Positions 23,850-33,008 are shown, counted from the first letter of the stretch. The stretch: DNA of 64,000 bases from Maribacter arcticus (GCF_900167935.1 NZ_FUYL01000013.1:1-64000), one strand, 5' to 3'. The notes: generated from the sequence alone by a model not told the origin. Translations and numbers: made by a program.

Positions 23850-25178
23850 TTATTCTAATTTTTTCAAGGTTTTAGTTCGTTTCTTCAACCACTTCATAGT
23901 AAAATAGACAACACATATAACCGCAATAAAGATAATAGTTGATACTATTTCCCATGTACTTAAACTGGTAAGCAACCAGAGAATAGAAACAATGCCAATA
24001 CTAGGAATAATCAAGCCACCTGGCACTTTAAATGTCTTTTTAGTTGTTTCTTGTTTTTTACTTCTCAGTTTAATAGTGGCAATAATAACCAACAGGTAAA
24101 TAAGTAATATGGCGGCACTTGCTAATATGGCCAACTGTCGAAAACCACCAGAAATAGAAAAAATAAAAATTAGTCCGGAAAAGCAGATTATAGACCAATA
24201 GGGTGTGGCATATTTTGAATGTATTTCACCCAGAAATTTCGGAAACAAACCATCATTAGCACCAGCAAATAATACACGCGGTGTATTTAAGACGTCGGTG
24301 CTAACTGTGCCAAAACTAGAAATTGCGGCAGCAACTAATAGTATTGTACTTCCTACTATACCAACAATGCTTTGTGCAACCGCTGCTAATGGTGCATCTT
24401 TAACCGATAGCATTCGTGGTCCTAAAACACCTTGAGTTACTATTTGTAGGAGCAAGTAAATGATAATCACCGAACCACCTCCAATTAATATACCCCACGG
24501 AATCGTTCGTTGAGGGTTTTTAATTTCCCCGCTTGCACCTAGTGCCGTTTCAAAGCCGGCAAAAGCAAAAAATAATATTAGGGCAGTATTGCCAAAAGTT
24601 TTAATTGAGGGTAAATGTTCCCAATGGAGGTTTTCGGTATTAATCAGCGTGAATCCGAAAATGATAATACCAAATAAGGGCAATAATTTTATGATGGTTA
24701 TCCACTTTATAAAAGTAACACCCTGCTTTGCACCACGAATATTGGTGATGACCAAAAAGCTGAGTAGTACAAAAAAGAAAATACCCCGTATCCACGGATT
24801 TGAGAAAGCTGGTGAAATTACTGCAAGGGAATCGGCAATAATATTCATTAATGCAGCACTGCCTAAAATACTCCATCCAAAAATAGCTAGCCAGCTTACG
24901 ATAAACCCCGCGAAATCTCCAAATGCTGCCGATACATAAGCATAACTGCCTCCTGTATTGGTAATGCGTGAGCCAATTTCGGCATAACAAAGCATTATGG
25001 CAGCCATCATAATACCACAAAATAGATATGCATACACACTAAATGCACCCAGTTCAATACCAACAATTGCAGGCAGTGCAAAAATACCTGCGCCAACGGT
25101 TATATTTACAATGTTAAGTGACAAGCCAAATACATCAACTACACGTTTTAATCCTTTATCCTTGTTTGATTTGTTCAT
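23850..25178 (-). CDS. APC-family amino acid/amine permease
   Basis: The product is 442 residues with 12 hydrophobic helices. Helix 1 has the APC signature (NIVNITVGAGIFALPAIVG), and helix 6 has the LILFFAFAGFETALGASGEI segment used in substrate binding. It imports amino acids or related amines by H+ or Na+ coupling or by exchange; the substrate is unknown. It lies 59 bases downstream of the Rieske oxygenase gene on the same strand, so a shared pathway (uptake of the oxygenase substrate) is plausible but unproven. Confidence 0.88.
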   Translation of the reverse strand: MNKSNKDKGLKRVVDVFGLSLNIVNITVGAGIFALPAIVGIELGAFSVYAYLFCGIMMAAIMLCYAEIGSRITNTGGSYAYVSAAFGDFAGFIVSWLAIFGWSILGSAALMNIIADSLAVISPAFSNPWIRGIFFFVLLSFLVITNIRGAKQGVTFIKWITIIKLLPLFGIIIFGFTLINTENLHWEHLPSIKTFGNTALILFFAFAGFETALGASGEIKNPQRTIPWGILIGGGSVIIIYLLLQIVTQGVLGPRMLSVKDAPLAAVAQSIVGIVGSTILLVAAAISSFGTVSTDVLNTPRVLFAGANDGLFPKFLGEIHSKYATPYWSIICFSGLIFIFSISGGFRQLAILASAAILLIYLLVIIATIKLRSKKQETTKKTFKVPGGLIIPSIGIVSILWLLTSLSTWEIVSTIIFIAVICVVYFTMKWLKKRTKTLKKLE

Positions 25179-25237
25179 AGTTGATTTATCCGTAGTTGAT
25201 TGCGTATAGTTGTCTACAATAAGCGAGTAAAAAAAAA

Positions 25238-26332
25238 TTAATTTTCGGTATTCATATATTTTGCCAGAAGCCTGTGGAAATGATGTACTCCTTTTTCCAT
25301 ATTTGGCGAGAATCTACCCGCCTTATAAAATCGTGACTGCAAGCCTTTTTGCACACCTTCTACCACAAACTCATCTTCACGTTCTACTTTATCTAAAAGG
25401 GCACCTGCGCCTGCATTCATTTTTGTTTCATCATACACATAGGTGATAAAAGAAACTTTAGTTTTATTGATACTCAGGGGTTTAATAATGTTTATAGATA
25501 AACCCCATGGATAGAAATTGAACATCATATTCGGAAATATCCAATAGTAATATGCAGCCACATTTTTACCATAATCTACATGCCCTTCTGGTAAATCGAA
25601 AACTTCCTCACCACCTTCAGAATACCCAATTTGAAGATTTACATGATCATATATTTCGGTGGTATAACTCCCATAATCTAAAACAGCATTTAAGTCTTCA
25701 TGAACAAATGGAATATGAAAGCCTTCTAAATAATTATCGCAATACAGTGCCCAGTGGCAATTGACAATATAATCTTTGTTTAAAGTTTCATTTAATTTAA
25801 ATTCGTTTAGAGGCAAAAAGCCAATTCGTTCATTCATCACATCAATTACTTCAGAAAAATCAAAAGCAGGGTCTAGTCCAACAAACAAATGAGCGCCTAA
25901 TTTTTTAAGGGAGAATTCATGGAGATTATCGCATGGCCTGGGAAAGTTTTCGGCCTCATTAAATTCGGGCATTGATTTAAATGTACCATCAAGCCCAAAT
26001 CTTCTTCCGTGGTACATACACGTCAAGTTTTTAGCTTTACCTGGGTTATGAATTACCAAGTTTCCACGATGTGTACATACATTGGTTAAACATTTGGTTT
26101 TATTTTCCTTATCACGAACAACCAATAGCGGTTCTGTTAAATAATTATCTAGCAATACAAATGGATACACACTTTCGGTTAAAGGAACTAAGGTGTTTTC
26201 ATCGCCTATCCATTGCCATGATTTTACAAAAACATTTTCTTTCAATTTGTCAAACACCTCTTGACTTTTGTAAAATTGTGCAGGTAATGTTTCTGCTTTT
26301 CTTATATCTGCATCTATATAAAACTTATCCAT
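25238..26332 (-). CDS. Rieske non-haem iron oxygenase, alpha subunit
   Basis: The product is 364 residues. The Rieske cluster is complete (Cys 86, His 88, Cys 105, His 108 in CTHRG and CMYHGR). The catalytic iron site is NYLEGFHIPFVHEDL (His 206, His 211), with Asp expected further on. The residue that bridges the two metal centres is Glu 203, as in carnitine, choline and glycine-betaine oxygenases, where most aromatic-ring dioxygenases have Asp. This points to a quaternary amine or similar substrate. A reductase partner is not in the window. The adjacent APC permease may import the substrate. Confidence 0.88.
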   Translation of the reverse strand: MDKFYIDADIRKAETLPAQFYKSQEVFDKLKENVFVKSWQWIGDENTLVPLTESVYPFVLLDNYLTEPLLVVRDKENKTKCLTNVCTHRGNLVIHNPGKAKNLTCMYHGRRFGLDGTFKSMPEFNEAENFPRPCDNLHEFSLKKLGAHLFVGLDPAFDFSEVIDVMNERIGFLPLNEFKLNETLNKDYIVNCHWALYCDNYLEGFHIPFVHEDLNAVLDYGSYTTEIYDHVNLQIGYSEGGEEVFDLPEGHVDYGKNVAAYYYWIFPNMMFNFYPWGLSINIIKPLSINKTKVSFITYVYDETKMNAGAGALLDKVEREDEFVVEGVQKGLQSRFYKAGRFSPNMEKGVHHFHRLLAKYMNTEN

Positions 26333-26344
26333 ATTATATATACT

Positions 26345-26422
26345 TTATTTCTTTTTAACCATGCATGAAAAGGAACGTTCGGGCGGGTCGGAAAGTAGAT
26401 TTTTCCGAAAGAATTTAATCAT
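26345..26422 (-). pseudogene. Dead DUF6090 gene start
   Basis: From ATG 26422 the minus strand encodes MIKFFRKNLLSDPPERSF and stops after 25 codons. Only the first seven residues match DUF6090. It sits between the MITE-like element and the Rieske gene. Confidence 0.6.
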
Positions 26423-26425
26423 AGT

Positions 26426-26591
26426 ACTCACCTTTTATCCCCTCCCAAGAGGCGAGATTTTTGTTTTTCGTTGTGAAGAGATAGGTGTTGAGTATCGCTA
26501 ATGCCAAAAGTATTATTTCGTCAATATTATAAAAAAATATTTTATCGTAATAACTTACTTATCTCCTCTTAGGAGAGGTTAGGGGTGGGTA
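26426..26591. mobile_element. MITE-like element, about 166 bp
   Basis: The ends are inverted repeats. The left end is ACTCACCTTTTATCCCCTCC, then CAAGAGGCGAGAT. The right end, read inwards, is ACCCACCCCTAACCTCTCCT, then AAGAGGAGAT. About 24 of 31 positions agree. The AT-rich interior has no ORF. The size, terminal repeats and lack of coding fit a non-autonomous transposable element. No clear target duplication is visible. Confidence 0.65.
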
Positions 26592-26598
26592 ATTTATA

Positions 26599-28359
26599 TT
26601 ATTCCATTTTTTTGCCCATCATTTCTTGTCCTCCTTGAAAAAGCGTTAAACTTTCAATTTCCCCATTTTCACCCTTGTTGAAAATAACTTGAGCGGTCAC
26701 AACTTTTAGGTAAAATTCTTCATTCGATTTAGGATAAATGTCGGCCATGGGTTGCCCTGTTGCCTGAGCTTTTATTTGATTTCCTTCTTTAGAAATGGTG
26801 ATTTTAAAATCTGGCGTAAGCTCATAGACACCGATATAGGTTTTTAAAATAGCTTCTGGTACGACCACCTCTTTTACTAAGTCGTTAGTGTTCACACCTA
26901 ATTTTTTCAGCATATCGATTCCGTTTTGATTTGCTGGATTTATTTCTATCGATTTTTTGTAGTTTGTTATAGCACCTTTTGTATCATCTAACTTCATTAG
27001 CGCTTCGCCATAACTGTCGTATGCATTAGGTGATTTCGGAAAAGCGTCTATATTTAGTTTAAAAACCTGAGCAGCTTCTTCAACAGTACCATTTCCCATT
27101 AATTGGTAACCAATTTGGTTCATCTCATTTTCGTTTAATTCGAAATTATCACCTTCTTTGTTAGTATTATAATAAGCTAAACCTGCTTTAATACCTTTAG
27201 ACTTAATCACGTTTAAAAAATCATAAGCAAGAGATTTTTTAGGGATGTCGTACGTTTTACCATGCATAATGCCTATGATAGACCTTGTCATTTCACCAAG
27301 CGGTGCGCCACCGGTATTGTTTAAGAGTACCACCAAAGATTTGTTTGATGGTGAACGCGAAATGTTGGTATTAAAACCATTGATTCCTCCGCCATGGGAA
27401 ATTACTGTTATGCTATCGGTCGTATTTCCTATGACCTCTTTTCCTACTCCCCAACCATAAGCGTATTGAGAATTACCAAAGGCAGCTATGTAGGGTGTAA
27501 AGAACAAATCCATATATTTTTGAGGCAATAGGGTTGTGGTATACAATGCTTGGTCCCATAGGTATAAATCTTCTACAGTAGAATATAAAGAGCCCGCAGC
27601 ATAAGGAATAGACATATCTAAGTAAGCAGAGTTGATAAAGCTGGTTCCGTTTTTTTCGTAGCCTGTAGCTCTGTTTTTTAAAATATCTTTATGATTATCA
27701 TACCCTGTATCATGCATGCCTAAAGGTGTAAATATTTTTTCATGTAGCATTTCTTCATAGGTCTTACCAGACAGTTTTTCTATTAGTACTCCTAAAAGAA
27801 AATAGCCAGAATTACTATAATTGAATTTTTCACCCGGAGTGAATTCTAATTCTTTGTCCTCAAACTTTTTTACAAATTGATCGGGTGTATAAGGGTTACG
27901 ACTTTCCGCTGCAAAAAAATCAGGAAATGCGGTATAATTAGGTATGCCCGAGCTATGGGTCAATAAATGGTGTGTCGTTATTTTATCTCCGTTCTCTTTA
28001 GGGTAATCAGGTAGATATGTGGTTATAGGTGTCTGTAAATCTATTTTGCCTTCAGCTACTAGCTGTAATATGAGCATGGCCGTAAATTGCTTTGTGACAG
28101 AACCTAATCGATGTTTGGTATTTGGTTTGTTTGGTATATCCCATTCCATATTCGCCATTCCGAATCCTTTTTTATACATCACCTTGCCTTGGTCGGCAAC
28201 CAGTACAGAGCCGTTAAATTTGCCATAATCAAGATATTGATTGAGCAGTTCGTCTAGCTGTTCGGTTTTAGTTTGTCCGAAACAAAGGGTAGTGGAAATC
28301 AATACCGTTAAAATGCCAAAAATGATTGTTTTGAGAAAAGATGGTTTTGGTGAATTCAT
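26599..28359 (-). CDS. Secreted beta-lactamase-fold serine hydrolase with TPR and C-terminal domain
   Basis: The product is 586 residues. The signal peptide (to about 29, TTLCFGQ) is followed by a class C beta-lactamase-like domain with GSVTKQFTAM (SxxK, Ser about 90), YSNSGYFLLG (YxN) and HGGGINGF. From about 425 there is a TPR-like pair (SPNAYDSYGEALMKLDDTKG, AITNYKKSIEINPANQNG), then a small beta domain (ILKTYIGVYELTPDFKITIS) of the DUF3471 kind. These enzymes act on D-amino-acid peptides or esters; the substrate is unknown. It is paralogous to 11662-12861 in the catalytic domain only. Confidence 0.88.
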   Translation of the reverse strand: MNSPKPSFLKTIIFGILTVLISTTLCFGQTKTEQLDELLNQYLDYGKFNGSVLVADQGKVMYKKGFGMANMEWDIPNKPNTKHRLGSVTKQFTAMLILQLVAEGKIDLQTPITTYLPDYPKENGDKITTHHLLTHSSGIPNYTAFPDFFAAESRNPYTPDQFVKKFEDKELEFTPGEKFNYSNSGYFLLGVLIEKLSGKTYEEMLHEKIFTPLGMHDTGYDNHKDILKNRATGYEKNGTSFINSAYLDMSIPYAAGSLYSTVEDLYLWDQALYTTTLLPQKYMDLFFTPYIAAFGNSQYAYGWGVGKEVIGNTTDSITVISHGGGINGFNTNISRSPSNKSLVVLLNNTGGAPLGEMTRSIIGIMHGKTYDIPKKSLAYDFLNVIKSKGIKAGLAYYNTNKEGDNFELNENEMNQIGYQLMGNGTVEEAAQVFKLNIDAFPKSPNAYDSYGEALMKLDDTKGAITNYKKSIEINPANQNGIDMLKKLGVNTNDLVKEVVVPEAILKTYIGVYELTPDFKITISKEGNQIKAQATGQPMADIYPKSNEEFYLKVVTAQVIFNKGENGEIESLTLFQGGQEMMGKKME

Positions 28360-28440
28360 GAGGTTCTTTTATTGGTCAATTTTGTTGTTCTAAAGCACGA
28401 TGTCTTTCGGGTTGGTTTAACCAAATCGAATATGTAAAAA

Positions 28441-28592
28441 GCGTACAGTGACAAGTACCTATATTCTCTAATCTGAAGAAATATAGTTGCTAGAACCAGT
28501 ATTTTTCAAATAGAACTATTTACGCTAAAGTGGCAGGGGGAATGGACTTTGCTTGGTCTACTGCAATATACAGAAGTTTATTGTATAATTTC
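28441..28592 (-). repeat. Core-bearing attC-like element, copy D
   Basis: The core is well kept: CGCTAAAGTGGCAGGGGGAA, then GCTTGGTCTACTGCAATATA and CAGAAGTTTATTGTATAA. The internal hairpin is CTATATTCTC..AGAAATATAG. The end nearest the gene (GCGTACAGTGAC) no longer has an AAC box. It is followed by the TTGGTGAGTGTGTTTGGG leader seen after other copies. Confidence 0.5.
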
Positions 28593-28736
28593 TTATGTCC
28601 TTGAAATTCAAAGAAGAGCGTTTCTATTGGTTGGAAAATTGGTGAGTGTGTTTGGGCTTTTAAACCTGAAAAACCATTTCATATTAAAACGTCTTATTCA
28701 CTATAGGCCAGAACAAGCAGTTTCTTTTAGCAATTT

Positions 28737-29243
28737 TTATTCATTTTTTAAAAAGTCGGTTACTAATAGGTTTTTCTCCGTTTCCATTTCGCACGTCCAG
28801 CTATCTATATACCATCTACCATTTTCAAAATGAAGTTGAACACTATTTAGTCCTCTAGTATTAGATTCAATTTTAGGGTCGGTTCGTATTTCAAAAGCGC
28901 TCCAAACTTGTGCAATATTCCCATATTGGTTAACTATTCTTTTAATTTCCTTTTCATAAAAATCCTCTTTCGGTGAAAGGCCTACGGGAATATATTCTGC
29001 TTCCAACGTATGAGATTCTGCTTTTCCATTTTCGTCTAGTCTTGTTATGACGGCATCTTTTGAATGAATATAGTTGTCTCTTTCAAAATTCCAAGGATCA
29101 CTGCTCGAACCCGAAACAACATCATAGTAGGCGGTTATGATTGCATCTATTGACTTTACGTCTTCAGCATATTTATCTTCAATTTCTTGTGCGAAAACGG
29201 AAGAACTCAAGAGTAATGAAATAGCGAATAGTATATTTTTCAT
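28737..29243 (-). CDS. Secreted NTF2-like protein
   Basis: I place the start at ATG 29243, where a signal peptide begins (MKNILFAISLLLSSSVFAQ). The longer frame to 29291 would overlap the next gene. The product is about 168 residues. After the signal, a single NTF2/SnoaL-like fold is seen: KSIDAIITAYYDVVSGSSSD, DAVITRLDENG, NIAQVWSAFEIRTDP and a closing VQLHFENGRWYIDSWTCE. The function is not known. An attC half-site (GCGCACAACAACTTATATAA on the minus strand, 29258-29277) separates it from the CPBP gene. Confidence 0.78.
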   Translation of the reverse strand: MKNILFAISLLLSSSVFAQEIEDKYAEDVKSIDAIITAYYDVVSGSSSDPWNFERDNYIHSKDAVITRLDENGKAESHTLEAEYIPVGLSPKEDFYEKEIKRIVNQYGNIAQVWSAFEIRTDPKIESNTRGLNSVQLHFENGRWYIDSWTCEMETEKNLLVTDFLKNE

Positions 29244-29257
29244 AGTTAAAAATGTTT

Positions 29258-29277
29258 TATATAAGTTGTTGTGCGCA
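29258..29277 (-). repeat. attC half-site
   Basis: Minus strand GCGCACAACAACTTATATAA is a first box plus inner arm. No partner arm exists before the start codon at 29243, so the site has been cut by a deletion. Confidence 0.4.
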
Positions 29278-29280
29278 GTA

Positions 29281-30033
29281 CTAACTCCCAATAATTGGAT
29301 AAAAGATGCAATAAATCATTCCTAAATTAAATGCTGAATGGCATAGTATTGCTCCTAAAATCGAACCTGAATTTTTTCTACATCGGTAAAATAAAATGCT
29401 GACACAAAACATACTTAAAACCCAAATTAAAGTCGGTACGGTCAAGAATTGCCATTGCTGATTCGTAAAAATTAATCCGAAATGCGAAATGTGGACAATG
29501 GCAAATGCAGAACTATCAATAATCGATGCTCTTTTATTGCCCACTGAATTAGCAAAACTTGAATGTACAATTCCTCGAAAAAATAGTTCTTCTCCAATTG
29601 GGCTAAATGTCATTCCGGTCAATGCCATAACCCCAAACATAGCGAGCTTACTCTGTTGGTCAATTTCAGTTGGAATGTTATAGGATTTTCCAATGTAGTA
29701 ATACCAATTTTCGTAAGAGTTACCATATAAGGTTTCTCCCAAGAAGTAAAGCAATATGCTACATACTATTCCAATTATGAATGCAATAATTAGCCACCGA
29801 TAATTCGTAGGTTTTTTAATTCCGATTTTGTTTCTACCAAACTTGCTTAAAAATAAGAATGGTGCAATCGTTGAAATGACCATAATAAGGCCGATGTAGC
29901 CATAGCTTGCGGTTTCATTAGCGTGCAAAACCAAAATAAAGCGAGGAATACAGATTATTAGAATCAAAAAGAGTCCAAATTTCCAATCAAACTTGAAAAT
30001 CTTATTCCAAAATGGTTTCAATTCATGTTCCAT
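29281..30033 (-). CDS. CPBP-family intramembrane glutamic endopeptidase
   Basis: The product is 250 residues with about eight hydrophobic helices. The CPBP motifs are present: EELFFRGIVHSSF (catalytic Glu pair, then Arg) near 150, IVHISHFGLIF, and a third His motif ILGAILCHSAFNLGMIY. The family cleaves within the membrane (type II CAAX/Rce1-like) and in bacteria is often linked to bacteriocin immunity or processing. No bacteriocin gene is nearby. It is a frequent passenger of integron arrays. A degenerate attC-like element lies upstream. Confidence 0.88.
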   Translation of the reverse strand: MEHELKPFWNKIFKFDWKFGLFLILIICIPRFILVLHANETASYGYIGLIMVISTIAPFLFLSKFGRNKIGIKKPTNYRWLIIAFIIGIVCSILLYFLGETLYGNSYENWYYYIGKSYNIPTEIDQQSKLAMFGVMALTGMTFSPIGEELFFRGIVHSSFANSVGNKRASIIDSSAFAIVHISHFGLIFTNQQWQFLTVPTLIWVLSMFCVSILFYRCRKNSGSILGAILCHSAFNLGMIYCIFYPIIGS

Positions 30034-30078
30034 ATTTTGCTATAAGTACTTTATTATTGATGGTTTTGTCAAATTGGT

Positions 30079-30150
30079 TGCAACGGTTTTATGTATGAAA
30101 CGTAGCGTGTAAAAAGACGCTGGTTTTTTATCGCAGTTCTTTGTTGTGCT
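30079..30150 (-). repeat. Degenerate attC-like site
   Basis: The plus-strand ends are GTTGCAAC-GGTTTTATGTATGA and TTTGTTGTGC. The middle has GTAGCGTG/GACGCT as an inner stem. The distal inner arm is weak. It separates the CPBP gene from DUF6090 copy 5. Confidence 0.45.
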
Positions 30151-30179
30151 TTCTTTATTCTGTTTCCAGATTTATTCAA

Positions 30180-30866
30180 TTAATTTTCTGTAGTTATGCT
30201 ATCAATTTCAGATATGGCTAATTTTAACTGATTTAGGTACCATTCCATTTGAACATAATGATGATGCAAATCATCAAGAAATTCAGAAAGTTGCTCAGGT
30301 GTCATTTCGCGAAAGTGTCCAGTTCTTCTTTCATAACTATACTTTTTACTTAAAAAAGCCCATCTTTCATCCAAAATTTGGCCGTTATCAATCAACCTAT
30401 CATAAGTTGAATTATACAATTTAATAATCTTTTGAATTAATTTTTTATTTCTAAAAACAGTAATTTGATTTCCTGATACCGCTGATTCATAAGAACCAGA
30501 TATCGGATAGAATGTGCGTTGAGATTTAAAATAATTATCAAAAATGGAATCTAATGATTTTTTGTCATTAGCATATAAATTTGGTAAGTCACTATTTAAG
30601 GTTTCATAAGCTTCTATTCTTGGTTTTATAATTTCTACTATCAGTTGAATAAAAGCTTTATCTTGTTTGAGGTCATTTTTTACGCTCGTAATAAATTCCT
30701 TTTCTGATTCAGATTGTTTTCTGGTTTCGTTCCAATTATTAATGCTTAATGCAATTAAAATTCCAATAACAACAAGAATAATCTCCCCTATAGCGTATTT
30801 CAGATACTTTCCAGCTTTTCCTTCTGAAAGTAAATTTTGTCTAATTTTTCGAAAGAATTTTGTCAT
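30180..30866 (-). CDS. DUF6090 family membrane protein (copy 5)
   Basis: The product is 228 residues. The head is MTKFFRKIRQNLLSEGKAGK, then YAIGEIILVVIGILIALSIN and NWNETRKQ. The remainder is helical and acidic with no enzyme motif; it includes the YPISGSYESAVSGNQI segment equivalent to the conserved central motif of other copies. It is slightly shorter than its relatives. The palindrome CCCGATAGCTATCGGG lies 15 bases before its start. Function unknown. Confidence 0.85.
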   Translation of the reverse strand: MTKFFRKIRQNLLSEGKAGKYLKYAIGEIILVVIGILIALSINNWNETRKQSESEKEFITSVKNDLKQDKAFIQLIVEIIKPRIEAYETLNSDLPNLYANDKKSLDSIFDNYFKSQRTFYPISGSYESAVSGNQITVFRNKKLIQKIIKLYNSTYDRLIDNGQILDERWAFLSKKYSYERRTGHFREMTPEQLSEFLDDLHHHYVQMEWYLNQLKLAISEIDSITTEN

Positions 30867-30878
30867 TGGTTTACGGGT

Positions 30879-30913
30879 TGGCCCCGATAGCTATCGGGAT
30901 TAAGGACAATGTT
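30879..30913 (-). repeat. Palindrome plus attC half-site
   Basis: CCCGATAGCTATCGGG (30882-30897) is a perfect palindrome; an imperfect copy stands before DUF6090 copy 4 (17189-17203). It is followed by AATGTTAGCGG, which on the minus strand is an attC first box with its AATG-type spacer side (CCGCTAACATT). No partner box remains. Confidence 0.45.
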
Positions 30914-30947
30914 AGCGGTAGGTATTAGTGATTTAATCTAAATTGAC

Positions 30948-32822
30948 TTACAATTCTCTTGCAACCGGATATAATAAGTACCGGTCGTCATAATATTTTG
31001 TTTTGCTGTAAAACCAACTAAAAATAGCATTAGGGTCATTTGCAAAATCTTTATCTTGTGCTATCTTTTGTTCAAATTCTTTTTTTAATTCGGGAGAGTC
31101 TTCCAACATTATTTTTGCCATTGGTTCCATGACATAAGCTTCTATGTATTCGGTCCTCTGGAAAATGTTAAGAAAAAAACCCCAGCTGAAAAAAGAATCT
31201 TTTGATTTAGGTTCTAATAAAGTCATAGCTAAATCTCCCAAAGGTTGGTTAGTGGATATATAAACAGAACCGGGTGAAAATATCTCTTTGCGAAATTCTG
31301 TTTTTGTTGTCCCACTTACTTGCATATGTCCTTCATAAGGTAATGATTGATGATTTTCATTTTCAAATTTTGCGTCTTCAATCCGATACATCTCTACTGC
31401 CACCTCACGGGCTACAGTAAGTACTTCCATCTCAATTCCATGTATTTTCAATCTTTCAATTACTACATTACAAGAAGCCGGAACCCAATAGCCTTTTGGC
31501 CGTGTGATCCAATCAATGGGGTCACTTTCTTTATAGTGGGCAACTTTCATTGTTTTTGGCCTACCCAACCATTCGATATAATCTGCATTTGTAATAGTGG
31601 ATTTATGAATTTTTGATTCTATTCCAAGCAAGAGGAATGTATCAGGAGGTGTTGATTCATCGGAAGCTTTTAGAAGAGCCAATGATTCAAAATCAACTTT
31701 GTTCTTCATTTGAGGAACTTTATAAGCTGTTGGAATTTTTTTATCCCTTATGGATTTATCGGCTTCTGTGATTTCTTGAAGTGACTGGCCTTCCTTCTCT
31801 AATAACCTCAAGGTGCTTTCTAACAATACATATGTACCCAAAACTCTCTGCTTGTAAGGCTTTAAAGAGTGGTTTTCTACAAGGATGGTTGTTAAATGAC
31901 GGAGATTGCCATAACTATCTGAAAACCTAGCACCGCCAGTGAGCGTGATTCTTCCTTTCGAAAAGTCTCTATCATTCAACGCAAACAATAAAGGCCCTGG
32001 GATATGTCCGTTGGCTTTCAAATCCTCGTCTACTGTTGGCTTAAATTTGGTTTCTAACCAATTGGAAATAGCAGGGGAATTCCCTTCTACTCCCGCACCT
32101 GTATACGTAATATCATATTGATAATCTGCACCATCAGTGACGTGTATATCCATATACAATGAAGGATTATATTCATTAATTACGGTTACCACTGCTCTTA
32201 CCTCATCAGTGTCAAGCTTCGCATAATCACGATTTAAATTTAAGTTCTGTGAATTGGTTCTCCAACCCATGTTTTCTGGGCCTCTTTGGTTCGGTCTATT
32301 AAAGGCTGATAAATTTTCGTGTGCATCTACACTTAAAATCGGAATGAATAGAAAATTTACTTCCATCAACAACTCTTTCTTTTTTCCAAAAGCAATGTCT
32401 CGAAGAAGCATCATTCCGGCATCTTTTCCATCTATTTCTCCAGAATGAATACCTGCCTGAGCAAGCATCAGTGGTTTTTCGGAGTTTTTTAATGATTGTG
32501 GACTTTTATCGGTATCGGTAGAAGCAATAATCATATAAATATCCCGTCCTTCTACACTTTTTCCGATACTCACCATAGATAATAATGGGGAAGCGGCCGT
32601 AAGTTTTTTAAACCAATTCACGGTTTCATTATAACTAGGAGTCGTTTTAAAATTTGCTTTTTCTGAAGGTGTTACCCATGGATCATTAGTTTTAGCGATT
32701 AAAGATTCACTTGTTCCATGCCATTCCATCACTGGAGGTAGAACAGTTTGTGCGGCAGCTGAAACGATTAACAAACTAAAAAAAGAAGATGTTAGGTATT
32801 TTAAAGTGTTTTTAATTGACAT
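30948..32822 (-). CDS. Secreted M14-family zinc carboxypeptidase
   Basis: The product is 624 residues with a signal peptide (SFFSLLIVSAAAQ). The M14 zinc site is readable: AGIHSGEIDGKDAGMMLL gives the H-x-x-E pair, and the third ligand is in MDIHVTDGADYQ. The substrate-binding arginine is in the NRPNQRGPENMGWR/NLNRDYAKLD region. The general-base Glu is in TTILVENHSLKPY. Unlike short carboxypeptidases there is a 300-residue C-terminal part, common in Bacteroidota M14 proteins. It trims C-terminal residues from peptides outside the cytoplasm. It lies between DUF6090 copy 5 and a core-bearing repeat. Confidence 0.88.
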   Translation of the reverse strand: MSIKNTLKYLTSSFFSLLIVSAAAQTVLPPVMEWHGTSESLIAKTNDPWVTPSEKANFKTTPSYNETVNWFKKLTAASPLLSMVSIGKSVEGRDIYMIIASTDTDKSPQSLKNSEKPLMLAQAGIHSGEIDGKDAGMMLLRDIAFGKKKELLMEVNFLFIPILSVDAHENLSAFNRPNQRGPENMGWRTNSQNLNLNRDYAKLDTDEVRAVVTVINEYNPSLYMDIHVTDGADYQYDITYTGAGVEGNSPAISNWLETKFKPTVDEDLKANGHIPGPLLFALNDRDFSKGRITLTGGARFSDSYGNLRHLTTILVENHSLKPYKQRVLGTYVLLESTLRLLEKEGQSLQEITEADKSIRDKKIPTAYKVPQMKNKVDFESLALLKASDESTPPDTFLLLGIESKIHKSTITNADYIEWLGRPKTMKVAHYKESDPIDWITRPKGYWVPASCNVVIERLKIHGIEMEVLTVAREVAVEMYRIEDAKFENENHQSLPYEGHMQVSGTTKTEFRKEIFSPGSVYISTNQPLGDLAMTLLEPKSKDSFFSWGFFLNIFQRTEYIEAYVMEPMAKIMLEDSPELKKEFEQKIAQDKDFANDPNAIFSWFYSKTKYYDDRYLLYPVAREL

Positions 32823-32854
32823 ATTTATGTTTTTATGATTTATGTTTATTTGCT

Positions 32855-33008
32855 GCCAACGTATGTTTAGGCTTACTGCTACAGATATTTCCTTTTATCA
32901 AGAAATATAGTTACTAATATTTTTTTTTGTGTTTTACAAATGCAAACACTAAAATGTTGGGGGAGTGTACTTTGCTTGGTCTACTGCAATATACAGAAGT
33001 TTGTGATA
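32855..33008 (-). repeat. Core-bearing attC-like element, copy E
   Basis: The gene-proximal end on the plus strand is GCCAAC-GTATGTTTAGGC. The core ACACTAAAATGTTGGGGGAG is followed by GCTTGGTCTACTGCAATATA and CAGAAGTTTGTG. It starts 33 bases before the carboxypeptidase ATG. Confidence 0.5.

Noticed and set aside
24640-25020. 126-residue Cys/Tyr-rich minus-strand frame
   Set aside because: It is a shadow of the APC permease gene in another frame.
30879-30897. Intrinsic terminator before the carboxypeptidase
   Set aside because: The palindrome has no T-run and recurs near unrelated starts, so it fits a dispersed palindrome better.
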